DNA of 42,152 bases from Stenotrophomonas sp. VV52 (GTDB lineage Bacteria; Pseudomonadota; Gammaproteobacteria; Xanthomonadales; Xanthomonadaceae): positions 8,275-50,426 of the forward strand of contig NZ_KZ622865.1 in assembly GCF_002893095.1 (NCBI RefSeq), in the 5' to 3' direction. The notes under the pieces are model-generated. The model worked only from the letters and a program-made list of their open reading frames with translations. It was not told where the DNA came from and searched no databases. The position numbers were made by a program, and so were the translations under genes. How positions within the stretch are numbered: the first letter of the stretch is position 1; every line of letters starts with the position of its first letter. Shown one piece after another: positions 7,750 to 16,795 of the stretch.

Positions 7750-10700
7750 ATGCCCTGGCTTCCGGTTCGTCCTGCATCCCCGCACGTCACGAACCGGCCC
7801 CTGCATGGCGCCGTTGGGGCGTTGCTCTGCCTGCTCCTGTTCCTGGCCACACTCCCAGCCCAAGCTCTCTCCCCGGATCGCGCCCTTTCCCAGCTCCGCC
7901 ACGACCGCTGGACCGCCGAAGAAGGCGCGCCCGCACAGATCTTCTCCATCGCACAGACCCCCGATGGCCTGCTCTGGATCGGCTCCCGCCAAGGCCTGTT
8001 CCGCTTCGACGGGGTGCGCTTCGAACGCATCACCCAGGCCGGTGGCAAGGCGCTGATCGATGACGATGTGCTCAGCCTGTTGGCCGAGCCCGATGGCTCG
8101 GTATGGGTGGGCTACTTCAGCGGCGGCATGAGCCGGCTCGGTGGCCCCCACCCCAGCCAGTACGAGTACCAGCGCGATGATGTGCCGCTGGGCTCGGTGA
8201 TGGCCTTCGCGCGCGATGCCGGCAAGCGGCTCTGGGCGATCACGCCGGCGGCGCTGGTCTGGCTGGACCCGGACAACGATACCTGGAAGACCGGGGAGGC
8301 GATGGGCTTCAACCCGGCGTGGCAGCCAGAGCGGATGTTCGCTGATCGCGAGGGCGGGCTGTGGATCGGCTACACGCATGGCGACACGTTCGGCATCGCT
8401 TACCTGGCACCGCACGCTGCGCGGTTCGCGCCCTACCCCAAGGCGGTACAGATTCCCTACTTCGACCAGGCCGCCGACGGCACGGTCTGGGCGGTGGACT
8501 ACTGGGGGGCACGACCGCTGGCCCATGCCAACCCGGACCCGCGCCATGACCGTGCCACTCTCAGCTGGCTGGACCCTGGCTTCAAGGGCGGCGGCCTGCG
8601 CTTCGACCGCGATGGCGGCATGTGGCTCAGCACCGAGGGCGGCATTGCACGCGTGCGTGAGGCGAGCTCGCTGCGTGCGCCCGGCCCCGGCGTGACGCTG
8701 CCCAAGCCGGAGTACTTCGGGCCGGCGCAGGGGCTTACCTCGGAAGTGGTGTGGACGCTGTTCGAGGATCGCGAAGGCAACGTCTGGGCGGGCACGGCCA
8801 ATGGACTGGACCGCTTCCGCGACAACGCGCTGGCGGCGATCGCACTGCCGCGCCGCGACCAGTCGTTCGTGATGGCGCCGGGCGACGGTGGCCGCATGCT
8901 GGTCGGCAATGCGGACCGCGGCCCGATGTGGGTGACGCCAGACCCGGCCGCGCCGAACGGTGGCCAAGTGCAGGAGCTGGGCGGGCCGACGATGGGACGC
9001 GTGAGCGCGCTGCATCGCGATGCCAGCGGCACCCTGTGGATGGGCAGCGCTACGGGCTGGATAGCGAAGGTGACCGCCACCGGCCTGGAGCGCGTACCGC
9101 TGCCCCCCGAGCTGGCCGGCGACAGCGTGGTGACCATGATCGCCAGCGACCGCGCCGGTGGGCTGTGGGTGAGCCGCCTGCATGGCGGGTTGCTGCGGTT
9201 CTTCAATGGCAAATGGGAAGCGCAGAACGCGAAGTACGGCATGCAGGAAGGCTCCACGCCACGTGCCTTGGCTGAAGATTCGCAAGGGCGGATCTGGAGC
9301 GACGCGGGCCAGACCATCCGCATGTTCGAGAACGGCCGAAAGCAGGACTTTAACCAAGGCGGCCCGGAGATCGGTCGCATCTCGGCGTTGCAGTATTACG
9401 GCGACACCCTGTGGATAGGCGGCGCGCGCGGCGTTTCGATGCGCGCCAACGAAACCTTCCACCGGCTGCTCGGCCGCGATGGCGAAACCTTCGAGAAGAC
9501 CAACGGCATCGTGCTGCTGCCCGATGGCGAGCTGTGGCTGGGTGGTCGCAACGGTTTGACCCGCGTACCGGCTGCGGAAGTGCTTATGTGGCGCAAGGAC
9601 CCTTCGCATGCAGTAGCGTTCGAGCGCTTCGGCGTGCTTGATGGGCTGCGTGGCAGCTCTGAACAGAGCGGCAGCTTGCCGTCGATCCTGGCCGATGCAC
9701 AGGGCCGCATCTGGTTCGCCACCAACCGGGCCGTGCACTGGATCGACCCGCGCCACATCGCGCGCAATCCTTCCACGGCGCCGTTGCCGCCCACGCTGCT
9801 GGGCCTACAGGTGGATGACAAGCCGGTACCCCTCTCACCCTACCTGCGCCTGCCCGCCGGCAGCCGCGACCTGCGCGTGGACTACACCGCGCCTGCGTTG
9901 CGCGTGCCGGAGCGGGTGCGCTTCCGCTATCGGCTGGATGGGGTGGACGAGGAATGGCGCGAAGCAGGTACCCGCCGCCAGGCACTCTACAGCCGGTTGG
10001 AACCTGGCAGCTACCGGTTCCGGGTGATTGCCAGCGACGACACCGGCGCGTGGTCGAAGCAGCAGGCCTCCTTCAACGTGACCGTGCTGCCCGCGTTCTG
10101 GCAGACCGCGTGGTTCGCGCTGGCGATGCTGGCACTGGGCGCCGTGCTGGTGTGGCTGTTCGTGCGCTGGCGGGTGGCAGTGGCGCGCCAGCGCATGCAG
10201 CGGGTGTATCGGGCGCGGGTGGGCGAGCGCGAGCGCATTGCGCGCGACCTGCACGACACGCTGCTGCAGTCGGTGCAGGCGCTGATGCTGCGCATCGAGT
10301 CTTCGCGACGTCGGCTGGCATCCGGGGACACGGCGGCCGCCGAAACCGGATTGGCGAAGGCGCTGGAAGAAGCGGAGTCCGGGCTGGTGGAAGGGCGCGA
10401 CCGCATACGCGAACTGCGTCGCGATGAGGCCACTGGCGATGACCTGGAGGCGGCAGTGAACACGCTGCCCGCGCTGCTGGAACTGCCGCCCACGGTGGCC
10501 TTCAAGCTGGAAGTACACGGCCGCCCGCGTCGCTGGCGCCAGCCTGAACTGGGCGAGGTGTACCGCATCGTGCGCGAGGCGTTCGCCAACGCCTGCCGCC
10601 ACGCCAGCGCCACCCACATCACCGTGCGCATTACCTACGGGCTGCTGCGCACCACGGTCGAGATCGACGACGACGGCTGCGGCATCCAGGACGAGGTGCT

Positions 10701-10863
10701 GGCCAAGGGCGGCGCGGACGGCCACTGGGGCCTGCCCGGCATGCGCGAGCGCGCTGCGCTGTGCGGCGGCACGCTGGACGTGCAGGCGCTGCCCGGCGGC
10801 GGTACCCGGGTGCGGCTGCAGCTGCCGCGGTGGCGGGCCGGTGGTGGCCGGCGCGATGACTGA
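7750..10863 (+). CDS. Beta-propeller sensor histidine kinase
   Basis: This 1037-residue kinase has a signal or anchor segment (LLCLLLFLATLPAQA) and then periplasmic regulator-propeller repeats over about residues 45-680. Repeats such as DGLLWIGSRQGLFRFDG, DGSVWVGYFSGG and EGNVWAGTANGLDRF are typical. A Y_Y_Y immunoglobulin-like domain follows (RFRYRLDGVDEEW, SYRFRVIASDDTG), then one transmembrane helix near 785-805. The HisKA_3 dimerisation domain has RERIARDLHDTLLQ with the phospho-accepting H835. The HATPase has N-box EAFANACRHA and G-box DDDGCGI. The response regulator follows after 75 bp. The ATG at 7702 is an alternative start. Many relatives sense carbohydrates or cell-envelope signals; the ligand here is unknown. 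Confidence 0.88.
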   Translation: MPWLPVRPASPHVTNRPLHGAVGALLCLLLFLATLPAQALSPDRALSQLRHDRWTAEEGAPAQIFSIAQTPDGLLWIGSRQGLFRFDGVRFERITQAGGKALIDDDVLSLLAEPDGSVWVGYFSGGMSRLGGPHPSQYEYQRDDVPLGSVMAFARDAGKRLWAITPAALVWLDPDNDTWKTGEAMGFNPAWQPERMFADREGGLWIGYTHGDTFGIAYLAPHAARFAPYPKAVQIPYFDQAADGTVWAVDYWGARPLAHANPDPRHDRATLSWLDPGFKGGGLRFDRDGGMWLSTEGGIARVREASSLRAPGPGVTLPKPEYFGPAQGLTSEVVWTLFEDREGNVWAGTANGLDRFRDNALAAIALPRRDQSFVMAPGDGGRMLVGNADRGPMWVTPDPAAPNGGQVQELGGPTMGRVSALHRDASGTLWMGSATGWIAKVTATGLERVPLPPELAGDSVVTMIASDRAGGLWVSRLHGGLLRFFNGKWEAQNAKYGMQEGSTPRALAEDSQGRIWSDAGQTIRMFENGRKQDFNQGGPEIGRISALQYYGDTLWIGGARGVSMRANETFHRLLGRDGETFEKTNGIVLLPDGELWLGGRNGLTRVPAAEVLMWRKDPSHAVAFERFGVLDGLRGSSEQSGSLPSILADAQGRIWFATNRAVHWIDPRHIARNPSTAPLPPTLLGLQVDDKPVPLSPYLRLPAGSRDLRVDYTAPALRVPERVRFRYRLDGVDEEWREAGTRRQALYSRLEPGSYRFRVIASDDTGAWSKQQASFNVTVLPAFWQTAWFALAMLALGAVLVWLFVRWRVAVARQRMQRVYRARVGERERIARDLHDTLLQSVQALMLRIESSRRRLASGDTAAAETGLAKALEEAESGLVEGRDRIRELRRDEATGDDLEAAVNTLPALLELPPTVAFKLEVHGRPRRWRQPELGEVYRIVREAFANACRHASATHITVRITYGLLRTTVEIDDDGCGIQDEVLAKGGADGHWGLPGMRERAALCGGTLDVQALPGGGTRVRLQLPRWRAGGGRRDD

Positions 10864-10938
10864 GCGGCGGGCTTCGGAAACTACGCTTGCGTTGCGGCGC
10901 GTCTGGCGGCACGGTGCACTCCTGACCCGGACCCGCCC

Positions 10939-11562
10939 ATGACCATCCGCATCCTCACCGTCGACGACCATCCGCTGATCCGCCAGGGCATCGCTTCGAT
11001 GCTGGAGGTGGAGACGGACATGGCCGTGGTCGGCGAGGCCTCCGATGCCAATGAGGGGCTCGAACAGTTCCGGCGCCTGCTGCCGGACGTGGCGCTGGTG
11101 GACCTGCAGATGCCGGGCGTTGGCGGGATCGAGATGACCCGCCGCCTGCGCGCGGAGTTTCCCGGCGCGCGGGTGGTGATCCTCACCACCTACCGCGGCG
11201 ATGCGAATGCGCGCGAGGCGCTGGCGGCCGGTGCCTGCGGTTACCTGCTGAAGAGCTCGCTGCGCGGCGAGCTGATCGACGCGGTGCGCCGGGTGGCACA
11301 GGGCAAGCGCTGCCTGTCGGCGGAGATCTCCGAAGAGATCGCGCAGCACCTGGGTGAGGAAGCGCTGACGGCGCGCGAACTATCCATCCTTTCGGCGCTG
11401 GCGCAGGGCTGGGAGAACAAGCGCATTGCCAACACGCTGGGCATTTCCGCCGAGACTGTGAAGTCGCACCTGGCGCGCATCTTCGAGAAGATCGGTGCGC
11501 GCAACCGCACCGAGGCGATCCACATCGCGCTGCGTCGTGGGCTGGTGCGGCTGGAAGAGTAG
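10939..11562 (+). CDS. NarL/FixJ-type response regulator
   Basis: This 207-residue protein has a receiver domain (residues 1-120) with acidic pair D9 and D10 and phospho-acceptor D55 in VDLQMPG. A LuxR-type helix-turn-helix spans about 143-205 (LTARELSILSALAQGWENKR and the recognition helix in ISAETVKSHLARIF). It sits directly after the propeller kinase of the matching HisKA_3 class, so the two form a cognate pair. Its targets are not shown; the nearby serine hydrolase or hydrolase cluster are possibilities only. It ends 3 bp from the convergent HD-domain gene. Confidence 0.92.
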   Translation: MTIRILTVDDHPLIRQGIASMLEVETDMAVVGEASDANEGLEQFRRLLPDVALVDLQMPGVGGIEMTRRLRAEFPGARVVILTTYRGDANAREALAAGACGYLLKSSLRGELIDAVRRVAQGKRCLSAEISEEIAQHLGEEALTARELSILSALAQGWENKRIANTLGISAETVKSHLARIFEKIGARNRTEAIHIALRRGLVRLEE

Positions 11563-11565
11563 TCG

Positions 11566-12099
11566 CTAGCGTTTCAGCATCGGCAGCGGCCGCAGCGGAT
11601 GGCGCAGGCCGTGCTTCAACGAGAACTGCACCAGCCGCAGGTGGAAGCCCAGGCGCGGGAAGCGCCGCACGATACGGGTGAAGTCGTCCGGGTGCAGGTC
11701 GAAGCGCAATGCGCCCAGTGAAACGTCTATCCAGTCCGCGCGGCGGAAGGTTTCGATGCGCCGGTCCTGGTCGCGCGGCATGCGCGAGAGGCGGTGGTGC
11801 TCGCGGATCATCGCCAGTACCACGTCGATCAGCTCGGGGCGCTCGCGCTCCTCAAGGTACTGCCGGGCCAGTGCTTCGGAAGGCTCAAGGTAGTCGAAGG
11901 TGCCGGCGGTCCAGATGCCGAGGTCGTGAAACGCCACCGCCACCGAGAGCACGTACAGGTCTTCCAGCGAGCCCGGCAGCATGCACCAGTGGAAGTTGGC
12001 CACGCGGTAGGTGTGGTTGCGGTACGGGTGGTAGTCCCGCCCCAGCACGCCGGCATGGCATTCCAGAATCTCATCCAGTACCGCAAGACGGTCGAGCAT
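11566..12099 (-). CDS. HD-domain phosphohydrolase-like protein
   Basis: The start at 12099 is preferred because AGGGAG lies 8 bp upstream. The 177-residue protein shows the metal-binding HD pattern: H29 in RNHTYRV, H58-D59 in VAFHDLGIW, and later EHHRLSR. It lacks a signal peptide and any partner domain. HD proteins hydrolyse phosphate esters such as nucleotides; the substrate is not indicated. The tail is basic, with repeated LRHPLRPLP-type residues. It is convergent with the response regulator. Confidence 0.75.
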   Translation of the reverse strand: MLDRLAVLDEILECHAGVLGRDYHPYRNHTYRVANFHWCMLPGSLEDLYVLSVAVAFHDLGIWTAGTFDYLEPSEALARQYLEERERPELIDVVLAMIREHHRLSRMPRDQDRRIETFRRADWIDVSLGALRFDLHPDDFTRIVRRFPRLGFHLRLVQFSLKHGLRHPLRPLPMLKR

Positions 12100-12260
12100 G
12101 AGCGGGCTCCCTGTGCAGGCCACGGTCCAAGCATAGGCGTGGCCGCGCCGCCGCCACTGCCCCCGGATGGGGGACGACCCGCGCGCCCGAACGACAGATG
12201 CTGGTGCCACGCCTGCATGTGAGGCTGCGTAGACCGCCCACTTCCCCGCCGAGACAGCCC

Positions 12261-13085
12261 ATGAGCCTGTTCACCACCCAAGACGGCACCACCCTCTACT
12301 ACAAGGACTGGGGCAGTGGCCCTGTGGTGTCCTTCAGCCATGGCTGGCCACTCAACGCGGATGCCTGGGAAGCGCAGATGTTCTTCCTTGCCAGCAACGG
12401 CTATCGCTGCATCGCGCACGACCGGCGCGGCCACGGGCGCTCCAGCCAGCCGTGGGACGGCAACGACATGGACACCTACGCCGACGACCTGGCGCAGCTG
12501 TTCGAACACCTGGACGTGCGCGATGTGACCATGGTCGGGCACTCCACCGGCGGCGGCGAAGTGGCCCGCTACATCGGCCGCCATGGCACCCAGCGCGTAG
12601 CCAAGGCGGTGCTGATGGGCGCGGTGCCGCCGATCATGCTCAAGACCGCCGACAACCCCGAAGGACTGCCGATCGAGGTGTTCGACGGCTTCCGTGCGGC
12701 TTACCTTGCCGACCGTGCGCAGTTCTTCCTGGACGTGGCCACCGGCCCGTTCTTCGGCTTCAACCGGCCCGGCGCGAAGGTCTCTGAAGGCCTGATCCGC
12801 TCGTGGTGGAACCAGGGCATGCAGTCCGGCCACAAGAATGCCTACGACTGCATCAAGGCATTTTCGGAAACCGACTTCACCGACGACCTGGGCCGCTTCG
12901 ACGTGCCCACGCTGATCATCCACGGCGACGACGACCAGATCGTGCCGATCAAAGCGGCTGCATTGCGCTCGGCGAAGTTGATCAAGGGCGCGCAGCTGAA
13001 GATCTACCCGGGCGGCGGCCACAGCCTGGGCGACACCGCGAAAGACCAGCTCAACCAGGACCTGCTGGCGTTCCTGCAGAGCTGA
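12261..13085 (+). CDS. Alpha/beta hydrolase, non-heme chloroperoxidase type
   Basis: The 274-residue protein starts [20 protein letters not shown], the standard N-terminus of cofactor-free haloperoxidases and perhydrolase-like esterases. The oxyanion segment [14 protein letters not shown], the nucleophile elbow GHSTGG (S95), the acid in HGDDDQIVP and GGGHS (catalytic His) give a complete triad. Length is normal for the family. Start 12261 is chosen from alignment with that N-terminus. A second hydrolase follows after 30 bp in the same direction, probably as one unit. Confidence 0.87.
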   Translation: MSLFTTQDGTTLYYKDWGSGPVVSFSHGWPLNADAWEAQMFFLASNGYRCIAHDRRGHGRSSQPWDGNDMDTYADDLAQLFEHLDVRDVTMVGHSTGGGEVARYIGRHGTQRVAKAVLMGAVPPIMLKTADNPEGLPIEVFDGFRAAYLADRAQFFLDVATGPFFGFNRPGAKVSEGLIRSWWNQGMQSGHKNAYDCIKAFSETDFTDDLGRFDVPTLIIHGDDDQIVPIKAAALRSAKLIKGAQLKIYPGGGHSLGDTAKDQLNQDLLAFLQS

Positions 13086-13115
13086 CACCCCTCCCCCACG
13101 TTTCGAGGATCGGCC

Positions 13116-14036
13116 ATGAACACTGTTCCCCCTGCAGCTTTGCATGCGGTGCCCTCCGAGCCGCGCGGGTCGGCGCCGTCGCGCACCGAGGAATTCATCA
13201 GCGGCGGCGAGCGCCAGCTGTTCATCCGCAGCTGGCGGCCGAGCGGCCCGGTGCGTGCGGTGCTGGCGATCGTTCCCGGGTTCAACTCGCACAGTGGGCA
13301 TTACCAGTGGGCGGCCGCGCAGTTCACGGCGATGGGGCTGGCGGTGTATGCGGTGGACCTGCGTGGGCGTGGCAAGTCCACCGGACCGCGCTTTCATGTG
13401 GAGCACTTCGACGACTATCTGGCGGACGTGCAGTCGCTGCTGGACGTGGCGCGTGCGCGCGAGCCGGGGTTGCCGGTGTTCCTGCTCGGGCACAGCGCGG
13501 GCGGGGTGATCGCTTCGGCGTACACGCTGGGGCACCAGGACGAACTGGCCGGGCTGATCTGCGAAAGCTACGCCTTCCAGGTGCCCGCGCCGGATGCGGT
13601 GCTGTCGCTGGTGCGCTGGCTGAGCGGCCCGTTCCCCACCCTGCGCGTGTTGAAGCTGCCGAACAAGGAGTTCTCGCGCATCCCCGAAGTGGTGACCGCG
13701 CTCAATGCGGATCCTTTGATCGCCAACGAGAAGCAGACCGCGCTGACCGTGGCGCAGATGCTGGTCGGCATCGACCGGCTGAAGCGCGGATTCCCCACCC
13801 TGCGGCTGCCGGTGTTGATCGCGCATGGCACCGCCGACAAGGTCACCGTGCCGGCGGGCAGCCAGGTGTTCGAGGACAACGCGGGGTCGGCAGACAAGAC
13901 GCTGCTGCTGTACAAGGACCACGCGCATGACCTGTTGAACGACGTGGGGCGCGAGGGCGTGGTGCGCGACTTCAAGCAGTGGATCGAGCGACACCTGCCT
14001 GCAAGTGCCGCGGTTGAAGAAGAGCGCAGCGCATGA
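13116..14036 (+). CDS. Alpha/beta hydrolase, monoacylglycerol-lipase type
   Basis: This 306-residue protein has the Hydrolase_4 (serine aminopeptidase S33) pattern. It carries VPGFNSHSGHY in the oxyanion region, VDLRGRGKSTGP, nucleophile elbow GHSAGG (S127), acid in AHGTADKVT and His in DHAHDLLND. Such enzymes act on monoglycerides or lysophospholipids. There is no signal peptide, so it should be cytosolic. It lies 30 bp after the chloroperoxidase-type hydrolase and is convergent with the LysR gene. Confidence 0.85.
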   Translation: MNTVPPAALHAVPSEPRGSAPSRTEEFISGGERQLFIRSWRPSGPVRAVLAIVPGFNSHSGHYQWAAAQFTAMGLAVYAVDLRGRGKSTGPRFHVEHFDDYLADVQSLLDVARAREPGLPVFLLGHSAGGVIASAYTLGHQDELAGLICESYAFQVPAPDAVLSLVRWLSGPFPTLRVLKLPNKEFSRIPEVVTALNADPLIANEKQTALTVAQMLVGIDRLKRGFPTLRLPVLIAHGTADKVTVPAGSQVFEDNAGSADKTLLLYKDHAHDLLNDVGREGVVRDFKQWIERHLPASAAVEEERSA

Positions 14037-14063
14037 GCATTGCGTTCGCGGGGCATCGCCGTG

Positions 14064-14978
14064 TCAGCTGATCGCGATTCCCTTCACCAGCCGTGCGGCG
14101 AGCCGCTCCTGCTTCAACTGCGCCAGCCACCAGTCCAGCGCCTTGCCCTGGTGGTCGCCGCGCCAGGCCACGTACAGCAGGTTCGGTTCGCGCGGGTTGG
14201 CCACGCGCTTTTCGACCAGCTCGCCGCGTGCCAGCAGGCCGGCGGCGCGCTCGCGCGGCAGCCAGCCCACGCCCAGCCCAGCGCATTGCGCGCGGACCTT
14301 GGCGTACATGCTGGGCACCGCCAGTGAGGGTTGCCCGCCGAGTACGCCGTAGCCACGCACCTCCAGCTTGCGCGAGGTGTCGGCCACCACCACCGCGCGG
14401 TGCTGTTGCAGGGTCGCCGCATCCAGCGGTTCTTCCACCTTGGCCAGGGGGTGATGCGGGGCCACTGCAAACACCCACTCCATCACCCCCAGCTCGAACC
14501 AGCGCAGGCCGGGGATCACCGGCGGCTCGTTGGTGGCCCCCACCACCAGGTCGGCTCGGCCATCGCGCAGCGCGTCCCAGGTGCCGGTGAGCACTTCGTG
14601 GGTGATGCGCAGGGTGACCCCGGAGTCGAGTGCGTCGAAGTACTGGATCACCGGCAGCAGGGTGTCGAACTCCAGGATCTCGTCGGTGACGATCCACAGC
14701 CGGTCTTCCCAGCCACCCGCCACCTGCTTCACGCGGCGGGTGAGGCGGGAGACGTCCAGCATCAGCCGGGCCGCTTCCTGGGCCAGCAGCTGGCCGGCCG
14801 GGGTGAGCTGCAGCCGGTAGCGGCGGCGGTCGAACAACAGGGCATCGAAGCGCGCCTCCAGCTGCCGGGCGGCATGCGAGACCGTGGAGGGCGCCTTGCC
14901 CAGTCGGGCGGCCGCGCGCGAGAGGCTGCCGGTCTCGCGGATGGCGTCGAGCAGGGCCAGTTCGTCGGCAGACAACAT
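14064..14978 (-). CDS. LysR-family transcriptional regulator
   Basis: The start at 14978 (MLSADELALLDAIRETGSLS) is set by AAAGGAT upstream and by the position of the helix-turn-helix. Residues 5-60 hold the winged HTH with SLSRAAARLGKAPSTVSHAA. A substrate-binding domain covers about 90-295. The total of 304 residues is typical. It is transcribed divergently from the SDR gene 104 bp away, the usual arrangement for a LysR regulator and its target, and the gap holds matching palindromes. The inducer is unknown. Confidence 0.9.
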   Translation of the reverse strand: MLSADELALLDAIRETGSLSRAAARLGKAPSTVSHAARQLEARFDALLFDRRRYRLQLTPAGQLLAQEAARLMLDVSRLTRRVKQVAGGWEDRLWIVTDEILEFDTLLPVIQYFDALDSGVTLRITHEVLTGTWDALRDGRADLVVGATNEPPVIPGLRWFELGVMEWVFAVAPHHPLAKVEEPLDAATLQQHRAVVVADTSRKLEVRGYGVLGGQPSLAVPSMYAKVRAQCAGLGVGWLPRERAAGLLARGELVEKRVANPREPNLLYVAWRGDHQGKALDWWLAQLKQERLAARLVKGIAIS

Positions 14979-15002
14979 GTTCGATCCTTTCGAACGAGTT
15001 CG
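14979..15002. promoter_or_regulatory. Interlocking palindromes, likely LysR-regulator binding region
   Basis: GTTCGA (14979-14984) and TCGAAC (14990-14995) form a perfect inverted repeat with a T-N11-A core. CGAAC (14991-14995) also pairs with GTTCG (14998-15002). The three half-sites touch the regulator start codon and contain its ribosome site, so binding would repress the regulator and could act on the divergent SDR gene. Confidence 0.55.
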
Positions 15003-15082
15003 TCGCGATTGTGGCACGGAAACAGGGAAACGCTCGAGCAGTATGGGCTCACGGCACAACGCCACCATCGAAGGAGATCAGC

Positions 15083-15832
15083 ATGAACCGTTTCAACAAC
15101 AAAACCGTCCTCGTCACCGGCGGCAGCAGCGGCATCGGTCTGGCCGCCGCCCACGCCTTCATCGCCGAGGGCGCCCGGGTGGTCATCACCGGCCGTGATG
15201 CGGCCGCCCTGGAGCAGGCCCGGGCCGCACTCGGTGCCAACACCATCGCAGTGGTCAACGACGCCGGCGACCTCGCCGCCGCGCGCGCCCTGGCCGCCAC
15301 GCTGGCCGAGCAGCAGGTGCGGCTGGACGCGGTGTTCCTCAACGCCGGTGCGGCGAAGTTCGCCGCCTACCCCGACGTGGACGAAGCACTGTGGGACCTG
15401 ACCTTCAACACCAACATCAAGGGCCCGTACTTCCAGTTGCAGGCACTGCTGCCACTGCTCAACAGCGGCGCCTCGGTGTTGATCAACGGCTCGATCAATG
15501 CGCGCATCGGCATGCCGAACAGCTCGGTGTATGCAGCGAGCAAGGCGGCCGTGATCTCGCTGGCCAAGACGCTCTCTGCCGAACTGCTGCCGCGCGGCGT
15601 GCGCGTGAACGTACTCAGCCCGGGCCCGGTGAGCACGCCGATCTACGGAAAGCTCGGCCTGGACAAGGCCGCGCTGGACGCCACCGCCGCACAGATCCAG
15701 AGCCAGATTCCGCTGGGCCGCTTCGGCACGCCGGAAGAGATCGCCGCCACCGTGCTGCATCTGTCCTCACCCGAGTCGGCCTACATCGTCGGCACCGAAA
15801 TCATCGCCGACGGCGGCATGAGCCAACTGTAA
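15083..15832 (+). CDS. Short-chain dehydrogenase/reductase
   Basis: The ATG at 15083 follows AAGGAG by 6 bp. The 249-residue protein is a classical SDR: TGGSSGIG at residues 12-19 binds the dinucleotide, NAG sits at 86-88, and the catalytic set is S136, Y149 and K153 (YAASK). The C-terminus PESAYIVGTEIIADGG is standard. R37 after the second beta strand (TGR) suggests NADP(H). The substrate is unknown. It lies 26 bp upstream of an epoxide-hydrolase-like gene on the same strand, so the two probably share one transcript under the LysR regulator. Confidence 0.9.
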   Translation: MNRFNNKTVLVTGGSSGIGLAAAHAFIAEGARVVITGRDAAALEQARAALGANTIAVVNDAGDLAAARALAATLAEQQVRLDAVFLNAGAAKFAAYPDVDEALWDLTFNTNIKGPYFQLQALLPLLNSGASVLINGSINARIGMPNSSVYAASKAAVISLAKTLSAELLPRGVRVNVLSPGPVSTPIYGKLGLDKAALDATAAQIQSQIPLGRFGTPEEIAATVLHLSSPESAYIVGTEIIADGGMSQL

Positions 15833-15858
15833 CCCTGTCTATTCTCCCGGAGACTGTC

Positions 15859-16788
15859 ATGAACCTGCTTTCCCGTTCGTTCCGCCGCGCGGCCAGCGCC
15901 CTGCTGGTGCTGCTGGCCGTGCAGGGCACTGCACACGCCGCTGGCGCCGGCGCCATCCAGAGCCACAGCGCCGAGGTCAACGGCGTGACCCTGCATTACC
16001 TGCAGGCTGGCGAGGGCGACACCTCGCCGGTGGTACTGCTGCACGGCTACGCCGAAACCAGCCACATGTGGCGCCCGTTGATGCCGAAACTGGCGGGCAA
16101 CCACGTGGTGATCGCACCGGACCTGCGCGGCGCCGGCCAGTCGTCCAAGCCAGACGGTGGCTACGACAAGAAGACGCTCGCGCAGGACATCCACGCGCTG
16201 GTGAAGTCGCTGGGCTACCCGAAGGTGAAGATCGTCGGCCACGACATCGGGCTGATGGTGGCGTATGCGTACGCGGCGCAGTATCCCGATGAAGTGGACA
16301 GCATCGTGCTGATGGACGCGTTCCTGCCCGGCGTGGGCGACTGGACCCATGTGTGGCTGCTGCGCGATCTGTGGCACTTCCACTTCTACGGCGAGACGCC
16401 GCTGAAGCTGGTGGACGGCCGCGAGCGCACCTACTTCGAGCACTTCTGGAATGACTTCGCGGCCGACCGCAATCACTCGGTGCCCGAGGCGGATCGCCAG
16501 TTCTATGCGAGCGAATACGCGCGCCCGGGTGGCATGCGTGCAGGGTTCGAATACTTCAAGGCGTTCGAGCAGGATGCCAAGGACTTTGCAGGGTTTGCGA
16601 AGACGCCGCTGCACATGCCGATGCTGGTGCTCTCCGGCGAGAAGGCCGGTGGCCAGTTCCTGATTGACCAGGCCAAGATGGTGGATACCAATGTGGAAGG
16701 CGTGCTGGTGAAAGGCTCCGGCCACTGGCTGATGGAAGAAGCGCCGGACCAGACCATGCCTGCGCTGGTGGCGTTCCTCAACAAGTAA
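15859..16788 (+). CDS. Exported alpha/beta hydrolase, epoxide-hydrolase type
   Basis: The 309-residue protein has a clear signal peptide (LLVLLAVQGTAHA, cleavage near residue 27). The fold is shown by HGYAETSHMW in the oxyanion region, PDLRGAGQSSKP, nucleophile elbow GHDIG with Asp rather than Ser (D129), and GSGHW (H289). An Asp nucleophile indicates epoxide hydrolase or haloacetate-dehalogenase chemistry. The start has GGAG 7 bp upstream. It follows the SDR by 26 bp and is convergent with the AraC-type regulator. Confidence 0.87.
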   Translation: MNLLSRSFRRAASALLVLLAVQGTAHAAGAGAIQSHSAEVNGVTLHYLQAGEGDTSPVVLLHGYAETSHMWRPLMPKLAGNHVVIAPDLRGAGQSSKPDGGYDKKTLAQDIHALVKSLGYPKVKIVGHDIGLMVAYAYAAQYPDEVDSIVLMDAFLPGVGDWTHVWLLRDLWHFHFYGETPLKLVDGRERTYFEHFWNDFAADRNHSVPEADRQFYASEYARPGGMRAGFEYFKAFEQDAKDFAGFAKTPLHMPMLVLSGEKAGGQFLIDQAKMVDTNVEGVLVKGSGHWLMEEAPDQTMPALVAFLNK

Positions 16789-16795
16789 GGCGCGC

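Noticed and set aside
7588..9756. Long open frame on the minus strand opposite the sensor kinase
   Set aside because: It is a shadow of the kinase in high-GC DNA: no ribosome site, and His/Arg/Ala/Gln-rich composition without motifs. The plus-strand frame has full domain evidence.
11829..13994. 721-codon open frame on the minus strand across the two hydrolases
   Set aside because: It overlaps three well-supported genes and shows only low-complexity residues typical of antisense frames.
15010..15035. Sigma-54-like TGGCACGG
   Set aside because: No GC element at the required 5-bp spacing. The same holds for TGGCACGG at 21034.
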